DNA of 64,000 nt from Nymphaea colorata (lineage: Eukaryota > Streptophyta > Magnoliopsida > Nymphaeales > Nymphaeaceae), in the NCBI RefSeq assembly GCF_008831285.2, contig NC_045148.1, positions 12,467,183 through 12,531,182 on the forward strand, read 5' to 3'. Below the pieces are notes generated by a model, which did not search any database, had not been told where the DNA came from, and saw only the letters and a program-made list of their open reading frames with translations. Below are positions 46,101 to 57,115 of this stretch, piece after piece. Made by a program: the position numbers and the translations under genes. The first letter of the stretch is position 1; the number at the start of each line of letters is the position of its first letter.

Positions 46101-49100
46101 CATGACTTGGGTCATCCAGGGAAGGACTAACTGGATTGGGAGTAGAATTCTCACCCTGTCATCTCATCAGTACAGACTCTTCACCTACAGTAAACTTACC
46201 CAAACAGACGATTATATTCCTCTCCTGCCCCAGTAGAACACTTTTCATTTGTCTCTTGTTCAAGCACCTCAATAGAAGGACCAACGGATTCATGCCTGTA
46301 GTCCAAAAAATCTGTAAATAGAATTTCCTGACTCGAAGAATACTCTTCCTTTGACATAGAATTCTCCCCCTGAAGAGGATTCTCATCAAAATAAGAAGCA
46401 TGTTCAAGGAAAGTGACATCTTTGGTAATATAGGCACGACCAGTGGAAGGGTCCCGACACTTATACCCTTTTTGAGTGGGAGCATAACCTAGAAATATGC
46501 CCTTAATAGACATTGGATCAAGCTTTTTAATGTGAGGACTATGATTGTGAATAAAGCAAACACAGCAAAAAACTCTTGGTGGAAGAGAGAAAGGTTCACG
46601 ACTCCTCGGTAACATAGAGTGAGGCGTCTGCCCATTCAACACGCGACTAGGCAAACGGTTTATAAGATACACACTAGTCAACACAACATCCCCCCAATAC
46701 CTTTTTGGAACATGACGTTGAAAAAGAAGAGCTCGAGTCATATTCAATAACTAACGATTCTTTCGTTCAGTAACTTCATTTTGAAGAGGAGTATAACTAC
46801 AGGAAGTCTCATGAACAATTCCCTTTTTTCGAAAGAAGCTATCAACAGACTGACACATATACTCACGAGCATTGTCTGATCGAAAGGTCTTAACAGATGC
46901 TCCATATTGAGTTTCCACATAAGCAATGAAAGTCTCTATGACAGTAGGAACTTCGCTACGGTCTTTCAACAAGTAGACAATAGTGTTACGAGAACAATCA
47001 TCTATAAAGGTGATAAAATACTGAAAACCATGACAAGAAGGAATCCCTGAAGGCCCCCACACATCAGAATGAATCATGGCAAATACCTCATTAGATCGAT
47101 GGCTAAACAAAGGGTATGAAGCCCTAACATGTTTGGCCAGGTGACAGACATCACAGGACACCATAGTCATATCTAACCTGGAACATAAATCAGGAAAGAG
47201 CTGTCTAAGAAGTTCAAAAGACAGGTGTCCAAGGCGCTCATGCCAACGTAGATTCAACTGAAGGGAGTCCTCTCTGTTCTTCGTTGCTTGACTGATTGCC
47301 GTCATGAGAGCCTGAGCAGTACGCATAGGTAAACGATATAGCCCGTCAGAAGTCAGACCAATCCCAATCCTCTTTCCTGTCACCAAGTCCTGCATAACAT
47401 AGCGATCAGCAGAAAAGATAAGTTCGCAATTCAACTCTTTCGTGATCTTGCTAACCGACAAGAGGTTCAAGGGAAGATGAGGAACATGTAGAGCATTGTG
47501 GACTAAGAACTTGTTCAAAAGTGGGAGACTCCCTTTCCCAGCCACAGAGATAGATGAACCATCAACAAGAGAAGCACGTTCCTTTCCTGACGAAAGCTTA
47601 TACCCATGAAAGACTTTAGGATCGCCGGTCATGTGGTGAGTAGCGCCACTATCGATGATCCACTCTCCCATACGGGAATCCGCCATCACGTCGGTAAAAC
47701 ACCCAAATTTCTCCCCGAACAAAAAAGTGCACCAACACCCAAATCAAAGCTGATAACAATGCCAAGAGGAATAGCACCAAAGCCCAACAAGAGTCTCAGG
47801 GGCCGTAACACTCGGCGTCACAGGACGGCGATGCTGGGCGGCACAAATCTATAGGGTGCTGATTGTGGATTAGGGTAGAAAAGGGATTTACAAATTACAT
47901 CAATGAAAAATAAAGAAAATATTAAAGAGGTCTTATAACTCTTTAATATTATGAACAGCCACCTAGAAAGTTAGAAATTTAAACTCTTCTAATTCAACAT
48001 AAATAATAACAGAGCAACAAAAGGGCCTTCTATCTAAATCATTTTTCAAAGTAGACTGATTAATGAAACTTATTTTTTTCCCTCTATCTTGATTCGAATT
48101 TCTGAAAGCTCATTTCGTTGACCTTTGTACTTTGGTTGACAGGTCATGCTTACATGTGGCAAGTACAAATTGGTCCACGAATTTTTCCACAAAGTTGATA
48201 AATCATCAGTTCTGAACGCTTTGACATACAGAGGTACCAATCTATAAAAATTGGTCTGTTGCTTTACCATGGTTTTTTACTTTGTGAATAATTGATGTTT
48301 GCTTCTCTGCAGTCCTTGTGAATACTCTTTGGAAGGAAGGTAAGACGGAAGAGGCTGTACTTGCTGTCCAAGACATGGAAAGGAGAGGGATAGTTGGTTC
48401 GGCTTCTCTGTATTATGATCTTGCCCGTTGCCTTTGCAGTGCAGGAAGGTGTCAGGATGCACTAGTTCAGGCATGTATATCAACTAACATTCAAGAGTCA
48501 TTTGCTTTCTTTATGGGATTGAGGCTTTTAAATTCCAGGTATATTTTGATAACTTACAAAATCATTTAATAGTGGAACATTTACCTTCTTATGCTTTGAA
48601 TCGGAAAAGGCTTAATCGATGTATTTTAGCCTTTTGAATGGTGATTCTGATGAAATGAATGGAGGGAAATGGATAATTTTTGGACCTACTTGATTTAAAA
48701 TTTTAAGTTACAAAGATGTACTAGCATAGTACCTCTACCTGGTTAAAATGGTCTACACTGGAGTTTTGGAGAGACAAAAGTACTAAAATTGTGTTCATTA
48801 ATCTGCCCTAATCTCTTGTTAGAAGAGAATTAGGGTGAAACCAACTAATTACAAAATGCAAATATTAATAAAAAGCTGTTCCTAAACTATTTAGTATTCC
48901 AAAAAACCACCTAACGTAAATACTATTCAGCACTCCCCTTCAAGTTGTAGCATAGATGTTAATCGTACTCAGCTTATCACAACATCTAGAAAACTCAGTA
49001 ATAAGTAATTACTAAAAACGTCAGCTACTTGATCTTTTGAGGCTACATGTATGGTAGATATGATTCCCTCTTGAACCATATCTCAGATGTAATGACAATC

Positions 49101-51075
49101 TACTTCAATGTGCTTTGTTCCCTCATAAAATACTGGGTTATTAGTGATGTAGGTGGCAGCCCTGTTATTGTAAAACATGTTCATAGGTATGGAAGTCAGA
49201 ATACCAAGACTCAAATCTAGACCATATCATTTTTGCATCAGTTTGTGCGATAGCCCGATACTCTGACTCTACACTAGACCTAGAAATAGCATTTTGTTTC
49301 TCACTCTTCCAACATATGAGATTATCTTCCACAAACACAGGGAGCAAGCTTCTTGAAGATGGATAACTCTAAACCTATGTCTGAGTGTAAGTCCACTCCC
49401 CAGCATGACTAAACTGGTTCTGCCTATAATACCCGGTCAAAAACCTGCAGTGTTGACACACCCCTATGTTTTAGGTGTCAAGAGTTGGTCCATGTCCAGA
49501 AAAAGTATCCCACATTGACTAAGAGGTCTGTGCTGGTTAAGCCTAATGTTGAGTCATCTGTGTCGGAGTATGCAGATGGTTATCCCCATGTCTAAGTTGA
49601 GTGAGAACTCTAGTGGGGAAGAAGGGACTGTACAGTATGATAGAGATGCTTTAGAAAACCTTCTCACCATGTGTCATGTGTTGGCTACACCAATGCAATG
49701 TTTAAAAAACTCGCCGAGTCAACTCGTTGGTTTGGCTGACTCAGCTCGTCTCACCCTCTTACTGGGTCGACCTAGTAGGGGGACTTGGATTCTACAAAAA
49801 CTAGGTCAAACTCGGGTTAGACTCTGTTGACTCGGCCGAGTCGAGTCATGGAAGACTTGCCTGAGTTATGTCAAGTTTTTTAAAAAACTCAGGCGAGCTT
49901 TTGCATCAACGAGTCGTGGGTGAGTGTTATTCGCCGAGTCTTGCTTGAGAAAAACTAGAATTTGTTTGAGGGAGGAGGGGGATTGAGACATGTTATAAAA
50001 CACGAAAACCTGAAACACTCGATCGGGTTTTCGTTTTCCTGCTATTGACGGTAAAAGGCGTGTTTCCCTTTTTCTTTCCAGCGTCTCTCTCCCTTTGTTG
50101 CAGTCTTTCTCCTTCTCTCTGTTTTTCTTTCTGTTTTCTAAAATGGGCCAAATCCCAACCTATCGCTCTCTCTCTCCATCTCTTCGTTTTTTTCTCTGCT
50201 TTTCCTCTGTCGCAGCCTCACTCTGCTCCTGTCCCCCTCTCTTTGTTTTTTCCCTATGCTTTCTTTGCCTCTCTTTGCCTCGTCTGCTTCTATATCTCTC
50301 TCTCTCTTGTGGCTGCTTTGATGGCTTAATGTCTTCTGCCTCAAGCCCACTAGGCGGTATCGCCGTTTCCATGTTTTTGGCATGGGCCATGGCATGCCCA
50401 AAACATGGAAACAGCGATACAGCATGCCTCAAGATGCTTTGTTTTTTGTCTGAGTGATACTGAACAAGAACAGTAAGGGTTCAGGTTCAGCTGTCCAGGA
50501 ATAGTGGTTGATAACTTGATACAGTTCCATTTTATAATTTTATTAATTTTTTATCAATAAGTAATGTACATGCTAGCTGACTTTCGTTGAATTAAACTTT
50601 TTGAAGGCTTAAGCACAGGCTTCGTAGTTTGTACTTTGTGACTTTGTACTAAATCTATAGGGTGCTGATTGTGGATTGATTTCCTTCCTATACTTGCATT
50701 TGAGTTGCTCAGTATGTTCATGTTCTTGTAGTGAATGTGAATTTCCTTTTCGAACCATAGTAATTCAAGCAAAAGAATAAAATCCTGAATTCTTATCTTG
50801 AGTTCTTTTAGCTTGCAGAGCCCATGATTTTATTCTATCACTGTAGTTTACTTACTGTTCATCAAATAGCTTTGAATCGTTTTTGTTTGTACGTACAAAA
50901 TGTGTGGAAAAACATCTGATGTTACGGAGACTGGATAACCCATTTTAGAGGACCATCTGATGTTATGGAGACTGGATGACCCATTTTAGACCGCAAATAG
51001 TTGGACAGAGGATCCTTACATCATACTGCCGAATATCTGCTGTCTAAGGGACATCGCCCTCCCTCCCTCCCTCCA

Positions 51076-51137
<62 letters not shown>

Positions 51138-52891
51138 ACAAGCCAGGAGCCTTCCTCTTCCCTGCTTTAGACCCTTGGTGAAAGAGAGAGAGATTCAAAC
51201 TACGGCAGTTCGGGTGAGCGAGAGGATCATCCCACCGCCCGAAGCGAGGCCCGAAGGCCCACTAGCCATGTGATGGTTTTGGGTGCTTCTCTCCATCTCC
51301 AATTTATTTTCTTATACTTCAGAGGAGTGTGATTTTTTATTAAGGGTAAAAAAAAAAGGTTGACTTTGTTCGGTTCATTCCTTTTTTTGCAGGTTGACAA
51401 AATATGCAAGGTTGCCAGGAAACCTTTGGTTGTGACTTATACTGGGCTAATCAAAGCTTGCTTTGATTCTGGAAGCATAGAAAATGGAATGTATGTGTAT
51501 AATCACATGACAAAATTCTGCTCCCCCAATTTGGTTACTTACAACATGATGCTGAAGGCATATGTAGGCCATAGAATGTTTAATGATGCAAAAGGTCTGT
51601 TTTGGAAGATCCTGGAGGGTGCTGAAGTTGGCAGTAAAGTGACTGGTTCTGGGCAAAAACTGATGGCAGATAGCATCACTTTCAACACCATGTTAGAGGC
51701 ATGTGCAGCAGAGGAGAAGTGGGATGAGTTTGAGTGTGTCTATCAGAGAATGTTGCATCATGGGTACCAGTTTGATGTGAAAAGGCACCTTCGGCTAGTC
51801 TTGGAAGCTTCTAAAGCTGGCAAGGTACTTTTCTTGCATTGGCAACTCTCTCATACACCAAATGTAATTTCTATTGTTAAAATGTGATACTGGCAACTTA
51901 ATCTTGGTGTGATAAGGTTTTGTGGTGCGACTCCACACGCATTTGCTTAGAGTAAATTATGGTTGTGCTTTGACAACCGGTACAGGTGGCTTCTTTTGTG
52001 GCATACGGTTCCCTTGCTTTGCATACCTTAGTGTCTTAACCCTGCATGACATGCAGCGAAGTTCTTGATGTTCTTTGCTACCAATATCAAATAGAGTATT
52101 TTTTGGAAAAGATCCTGCTGAGGGAGCAGTTTCTTCAAACTCCCTGTTGCCTTTCACACTATGAAAGGATCAAACGTCTAAGAACTGGAAATTCCATTGG
52201 AGTGGCCTACTTGGCCTCTTGATAGTTGATATGGCTGGTCAATGTTTGCTGAAATATGCAAGAGTTCTTGCCTGATGTCAAACCATGTTTATACCTTTAA
52301 AGTATTTTAATGGCTAGGGAAGTCATATGAAAGTTGATTCCTCCCATCCAATGAGTTCATTTGGAGCAGTTTGGTCCTGACATAGCTGGGAGATTAAGTT
52401 CTGCATGTGTCGACTCGGCTGGGTTGCTATGACTTTGTTAATGATGAGCTTCAGTGTTTTTGTTAATATTACAAACCAATTCTATTTTTATTTTATCTTC
52501 CTTAGCTTGAAGTTACTCTGATCTACGTTTTTGGTTTCCACTTTAGGGGCATGTGGTGGAGACAGCATATAGTCAATTGGTCCAGTCAGGAAGAATTCCT
52601 CCAATATCTATTGTGAAGGAAAGGTTCTGCTACAAATTGCAGCAAGCAGATTGTCTTGGTGCTATTGCTTGTGTTCGTGACTTGGCTGGATATTCAGTGG
52701 CTTTCTCTAAGAAAGTATGGTTAGAATTATTCAAGAACAACTCGCAACGGTTCCAGAGGGAAACTCTGGTGAGATTAGTAGACAGCCTAGTTACAGAAGG
52801 TGATCAAGCACATCAAGCCTTAGAAAGTTCCTGCAGGGAACTCATTTCTTCTAACGTGACAATAGATTCAGTCGTCGATGTGCCAATATAG
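37111..52891 (+). CDS. DG1: PPR protein, probable orthologue of DG1 (DELAYED GREENING 1)
   Basis: Nine coding exons join in frame: 37111-38390, 39254-39445, 39692-39773, 39860-40051, 40131-40244, 48143-48233, 48313-48470, 51393-51824 and 52547-52891 (2886 nt, 961 residues). The N-terminal ~420 residues, all in exon 1, are basic and low in known domains, with a plausible plastid transit peptide. Degenerate PPR motifs run from about residue 490 to 850, including [36 protein letters not shown] and [18 protein letters not shown]. The order and wording ([63 protein letters not shown]) match Arabidopsis DG1 (At5g67570), a chloroplast protein needed for early plastid development and reported to work with sigma factor SIG6; this is recalled, not searched. 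DG1 is about 800 residues, so exon 1 is longer here. Introns 5 and 7 contain retroelements. No stop or frame break was seen, so the gene looks functional. Confidence 0.88.
40673..40873 (-). repeat. 3' LTR of copia element C
   Basis: The 201-bp LTR reads TGTTGAATTAG...GGCTGCAACA on the minus strand, next to the purine tract CTTGAGGGGGAG. It is partly repeated at 47866-47999. The five bases outside are GAAAT, against TAAAT beyond the right LTR, a possible decayed target duplication. Confidence 0.8.
40874..44135 (-). pseudogene. Copia element C pol remnant (PR-IN-RT-RNase H), broken
   Basis: From right to left on the minus strand: the protease motif reads [12 protein letters not shown] instead of WIIDSGAS, so the catalytic Asp is lost. 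Then come pre-integrase [15 protein letters not shown], integrase [10 protein letters not shown] and IVDDYS followed by stops, a connecting Ser/Pro-rich part (about 43048-42425), and a long open RT-RNase H stretch (42250-40910) with [33 protein letters not shown] and SSVESEYRT. Several stops and shifts lie between 42.25 and 43.4 kb. Everything upstream of protease is missing; element D begins there. Confidence 0.85.
44136..44388 (-). repeat. 3' LTR of copia element D
   Basis: This 253-bp LTR is related to the LTRs of element A: it shares GATGTAACGTGGAAAA, the CCACGG block and the CTCTCTCTCTT...CATTAAC block. It begins TGTTGAAACA and ends GTTTCTACA on the minus strand, inserted in element C sequence at 44135. 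Confidence 0.85.
44389..47722 (-). pseudogene. Copia element D pol remnant, A-family, many stops
   Basis: The order matches element A: protease [13 protein letters not shown] (near 47660), HERLGH, integrase [10 protein letters not shown] and [11 protein letters not shown] with [19 protein letters not shown] and [11 protein letters not shown], and RNase H ending [11 protein letters not shown] beside the LTR. Stops interrupt it near 46748 (CAG to TAG after ERKNR), 46196, 46015, 45174 and 45040. Gag, the primer site and the 5' LTR are absent. Catalytic residues are mostly intact, so decay is by nonsense changes after insertion. Confidence 0.87.
47723..47865. other. Junction filler between element D and the element C LTR
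   Basis: These 143 bases belong to neither coding region. The last part (47845-47871, AAATCTATAGGGTGCTGATT and seven more bases) is identical over 27 nt to 50651-50677 in intron 7. This points to repair of a break with copied sequence. Confidence 0.5.
47866..47999 (-). repeat. Truncated 5' LTR of copia element C
   Basis: The 134 bases match 40740-40873 of the 3' LTR with few differences and end TTCTAATTCAACA. The other 67 bases of the LTR and the primer site are deleted. Confidence 0.8.
48757..48932 (-). repeat. LTR of a C-family copia fragment
   Basis: Diverged relative of 40673-40873, sharing the GAGTTTTGGAGAGA-like start, AGATTAGGGT-type block and CCACCTA. It ends CAGCA before the purine tract of the fragment. 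The start is approximate. Confidence 0.6.
48933..49349 (-). pseudogene. C-family copia RNase H end, truncated
   Basis: The minus strand reads [30 protein letters not shown], with the terminal RNase H and PPT following toward 48933. It corresponds to [19 protein letters not shown] in element C. Everything upstream of RNase H is missing. Confidence 0.8.
49460..49690 (+). pseudogene. Possible retroelement gag zinc-knuckle remnant
   Basis: The plus strand reads [20 protein letters not shown] and then [13 protein letters not shown]. The first part fits a decayed CCHC knuckle (CxxCxxxxHxxxxC, last Cys changed to Tyr), as in gypsy or copia gag. No LTR is nearby. Confidence 0.4.
49690..49970. repeat. 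ACTCG/GAGTCG-rich tract
   Basis: Repeated ACTCG, CGAGTC and CTCGGCCGAGTCGAGTC motifs resemble the other GAGTCG-rich arrays in the window but in a different arrangement. Confidence 0.5.
50050..50330. repeat. CT-rich low-complexity tract
   Basis: Pyrimidine-rich on the plus strand, like the front part of the R repeats but without their conserved tail. Long open frames here are compositional. Confidence 0.6.
50356..50420. repeat. Strong inverted repeat (hairpin)
   Basis: The left arm GTATCGCCGTTTCCATG and the right arm CATGGAAACAGCGATAC pair almost perfectly. They continue inward through TTTTTGGCATG/CATGCCCAAAA to a GGCCATGG centre. Arms are about 27 bp. It could be a small foldback element or MITE core. 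Confidence 0.75.
50913..50990. repeat. Two-copy tandem repeat
   Basis: About 41 bp (CATCTGATGTTACGGAGACT...CCCATTTTAGA) repeated with two mismatches. Confidence 0.75.
51076..51138. repeat. CT microsatellite
   Basis: Nearly uninterrupted CT dinucleotides with one TTT interruption near 51125, in intron 7. Confidence 0.9.
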
Positions 52892-54100
52892 ACAATATAT
52901 GATCTCTTTTCACTTAATTGATAGTTCTTGTTGTATATGGTAGTCCCAGTTTACTAAAACTTCACGGCTTCTACAGGTAATAACCTGGAGGTAGTTTCAT
53001 GTACTATCTCTGCATTTGAGAAAGGCGGATACATATCCGCTGCAACCCAGAGTAGTGTCCATCCCTACTTGCAAATGTTCATGACAGGTGAAACAGACGA
53101 AGCATTTGTCCATACGGTTGCTTATTTTTTGTGTGTATTTGGCAAGTCATTGCATCGCTGCATCCATATGCCTGAGCTGACCTAGTTTATGCCTCGACCC
53201 AAGCTTTTGACACTTTTTTTTATGCCTCGAACCAGTCAACTACCCACCAATCCATCAAGATACTAGAGGCATACAATGTAGAGTACAATAAATAGCATTT
53301 AGTAGTGGTTTACATAGAGTTTCTACCTGGTAGTTCACCACTTATCTTGCATCTATATTTGTGGATACCATTTTTTAGATTTCTATTGCAGATTTGAATT
53401 GAGTTCGGTATTCAAATTGAAAATATATATGATGTATTAAGAATGGAAATATACATGACATATCTAGCATGGTTTCCTTTTCATTACATTAAAATGTTCA
53501 TCTAGCTACCCATTCCAAAATGAGCCACTAAAAAGTGCTCTAGTGTCAGACTCCTAGTCCTATAAGCAAAGGTGAGGATATGGTTATTGACTGTAATATC
53601 TTTTGTAAACGTGACAACTGCTTGCTTTTGGAGATCAAGGTTCATAACCATGCAGCCACAAAAATTCAAACCATTGATTACTATATTGGCCTTCTTACCA
53701 ATTCTGGTAAGGACATGGGCTGCGAGAAACTGAAGGATGGAATAAAATAATCCATTGTTTTCCTAACCTGCAGTAAAATTTTTCACAGTTTTTTGTTATT
53801 TATAGTGAAGTTTCGATGCAGATTATAGCTAGGGTGATGCTTACGGTGCAGAGCTATAAATACCTTCAACTTCTAGATTGACCTACTGTGTCATTTGCCT
53901 TTTTGTTACCACATTGGCCTTAAGATTTTGCTGCTTTTTCTTATTGTTTGCTACAACAATGTGTCAGCTATAAACTTTGTTTGCTTGTCTTATTCTATTT
54001 TATACTCGTCCAACTGTTGAACTTCCTTTAAGAAGTTGCTTAATATGCTGAGTTATGCAACATGATGATCATGACTTGCATAGGTTCAAGGAAGTTGGAG
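52892..54100. other. 3' flank of the PPR gene
   Basis: Holds the 3' UTR (its end is not determined) and unclassified DNA. ACAATAAATAG near 53286 is one possible polyadenylation signal. No further exon was seen. Confidence 0.4.
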
Positions 54101-57100
54101 ATGGGACCACATATAAACACTAGGCTCGAATGCAATGAGGCTTAAGATAAGGATTAAAATAGACAAAGAGAACAAATATGTTCTGCAACTAACTCATAAA
54201 TTGAGAGAGGTTATATTTGTTTCTAAATCTATGTGAACATGAAATTTCTCTCTCAATTCTATCTCATAATGCTCAAAGAAAACATGTATACGTATTTTCA
54301 TGAGGCACTTTGAGGCTCTAATGTCTGGGTCACATTCAAAATTTAGAATCTCGAGGTATGCAACTTAGTAAATGGTGACAAGTCCCATCATGATCACCAC
54401 TTTTGCCTACATGCAAATTTTTTCATCTTTGCATACAAACCGTTTCTTTGGGGAATAAAATTCATACTTGCCTCTATTTTCTTTGTGTGAGAATTTGAGA
54501 GATAAGATCTGTCCTGTTGATACAAGGTTTAACCATTCTTAGTACTTTTACTAAGGGTAATTAGGCAACAGACTAAGTTTATGGCCTAAATATAAGTTCA
54601 GATTATTGTCTTAACCTATTGAAACAGAAATAAATGTGCCTTAGGTTTAGAAAAACTTGTGATTTGAAAATCTATGTCATTATCATGCTTTAGGTTTACA
54701 TGAGTGGATAATATGGTCAAAAGACTTATTCATGTTCTTGATCATCATTGATCCTTGCAAACAAACCTAAGACAAATATGATGCAATTAATACTAACGTC
54801 AAGCATATATGAGACTTAGTGTCTAGGCTGCCTGGATGTGGACCTAAAAGATCTAAAATCTGAAACCTAATAACTTTTAAGGTCCAAATTGAAGACTTGA
54901 ACGCCAAGATCAAGATCCAATATCATGATTCATAATCCAAATTTGAACTTAATAGATCTATATAAAATCAAATCAAAGATCTAGTACTAAAGAGTGATAG
55001 GTCCAAATTTAAACTAGGTTGATCTAAGTCTAGTTTCAAATTCAAGAGGGTATGAGATCCGAGTTTAATATTCAAAATTCTCTTGATCCAAGTTCAAAGT
55101 TTTGGATCCAAGATTCAAGGATTTGAGATTAAATCCAATTGAGCTTGATTTGACAGAAATTCACATAGTTTAGTCTTGAAAGATTTTTTTGATCTAATTG
55201 CGAGATCCATGATCCAAGCTACATAGATCCAAAGTTTGAGATTTGACCCAATCCAGAATTAAATTCGAATTCAAATTCTAAGTCATTTGTTACAAATCAA
55301 GATTTGAACCAATTGATCTTGATCTATTCTGAATTCTCATGGCTAGGACCTGGTGGATTGGGGTAGACCTAGCTAGAGATTGGCCAAAATGGGGCAAGGT
55401 TGACATAAAGAATTAAGTTAAGGTCTAGTCAAAATGAACTCTTATTTGACTAAGTGTTGAATGCCCAGTCCACCCAAATTGTTTAAGCTAAATGTTACCT
55501 TTTTGCCCCTTCATCCTAGCTTAACAATATAAAAAATATGAAATTTTCAGCATTTGAGCAATTAGCAATTTCTCAACTTTATATGACCCCAGAGTCGCTA
55601 GAGTCAGCTCACCAAGGTCATTATAGTATGAAATTATCTCTTCTATAGTTCAAATCAGCTTCCAAAATTTATGACTATGGTCTTTGGGTCAACCAAGTCA
55701 AAGCAAGTTAACCTTGATCAAGAGAAAATAATATTTTCGAGTTACCCAACCCAACTTTCAATCATACACTAACTTGCAGATTGCTATTTGAGGAGTTTGA
55801 ATTGAATTTGAGCTAAAACTAAGTTAGGGTCATGTTTATCATAGATAAATTAAGTTTCCTTAACTCGGTTTGAGTTCATTCATTCAGGTTTAAGTTCAAT
55901 TTAGTTCTGAGTACTTTCTCTCTCATGTTTTTAGGAGTTTGAGCTGAATTTCATCTAAACTTGAGAGAGTTAAAACCGAGCTAAGATCATGTCACTCTCG
56001 TATAAATCATGCTTCTTTTAGTTTGGTTTGAGTTCAATTCATCTCTAAAGGTCATGGAGCTATTTCCTAGTACTCTTTAAACTATGGTTGAGCTAAATTT
56101 TGCAAAATTAAAGTGAATTTTCCAATCTTTTAGCATGTCCTTATAGGTAAGTAGCTTTTCCCAGCACCCTTTGCTCCACTAGTGAAAATTCCAATAAAAA
56201 TAAAATTTTTATAGTCTTCATCTATTTTCCTTTAGAAACGTGTTGCATATGGCTGGGTAAAAATTTGTTTCTTATTTTCAAAGCAATTTGGGAGGATTCT
56301 TTCAACACAGTTTTAACCAAAGCCTGTTTAGGAGCCTGGCCAATAGGCCAGTTTACTCACGTGAAGAAAATTCATCCATAACTCTAGAAATAAATGTGAG
56401 AGCAAAATTGTAATTTCCTTTTTTAACCATATTTTTTTTACATAAACATAGGGTATCGGTCATATATACATTGGTTTACAATTTTGTTTGATTTTAAAAT
56501 CTTAGTTCAAGCCAATCCCTTTATTTGAATCCATTTCAACTCAAATCACACACAAAAGTGTTTGAATCATTTACGACCCCAATTTTTCATTCAAGATAAA
56601 TTTTTCTAATGACAAAACCTAGGTTGAGTGTGAACCCAATCTAGGTTTGAACCCAATTTTTCAAAACTGAACCTAACCCAGGTCCCTGCTATCTTTAGAT
56701 CTCTATTTCATATTTCTAATCAATACTATATATCCAAGTCTTGTTTCCATGTATGGATTTCATATCCAAGTCTTAGATATAATCTATATTTATAGATCTA
56801 GATCTATTATTCTCATTTCAGATATTGGATATCAAATCATAATCCAAATTCTAATACCGTATCTAGATCCATCTTCTAGAATATTCCTCAAATCTAGACC
56901 TAGATTTGGTTATAAAGATCAAACTAAGATCCAGTATTCACATGTGAGATTAATTCCCATGAAATCTGGATGAGATTACATCGAGCACAATTTGATTGAA
57001 AACATTATTTTAGTATGTGGTTTTGAGTTGAGAGAGGAGAGAGAATGTACAAAATGTTTAGTTTGATATCGATGGAGAAAAAGGGGAGTGCCCCCTCTCT

Positions 57101-57115
57101 CTCCTATTGTAATCC
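54101..57115. other. AT-rich, LTR-like repeat sequence
   Basis: The stretch is dominated by loosely repeated words such as GATCCAAG, CAAATTTGAA and TTGAGTT. The style matches 58.6-59.9 kb, and it leads into repeat copy 3. It is probably the U3-like part of a long retroelement LTR, but no termini were found and nothing codes. Confidence 0.4.

Larger units (their letters stand above)
40245..48142 (+). other. Intron 5 of the PPR gene, expanded by nested copia elements
   Basis: This 7.9-kb GT-AG intron has donor GAG|GTAATT and acceptor TTGACAG|GTC. Native intron sequence is only about 430 bases on the left and 140 on the right. The rest is copia element C interrupted by element D, both opposite to the gene. 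The flanking exons join in phase ([13 protein letters not shown]). Confidence 0.85.
48471..51392 (+). other. Intron 7 of the PPR gene, apparent GC-AG intron
   Basis: To keep the frame (ALVQ|VDKICK) the donor must be CAG|GCATGT and the acceptor TTTGCAG|GTT. This makes a GC-AG intron of 2.9 kb. It contains a C-family copia fragment, a gag-like zinc-knuckle remnant, an ACTCG-rich tract, a CT-rich tract, a strong hairpin and a CT microsatellite. Confidence 0.7.

Noticed and set aside
48471-48480. GT donor four bases downstream of exon 7 (GCAT|GTATAT)
   Set aside because: Using it would shift the frame relative to exon 8; the GC donor keeps it.
50045-50457. Overlapping Ser/Leu-rich frames in intron 7
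   Set aside because: CT-rich composition, inside an intron, open on both strands.
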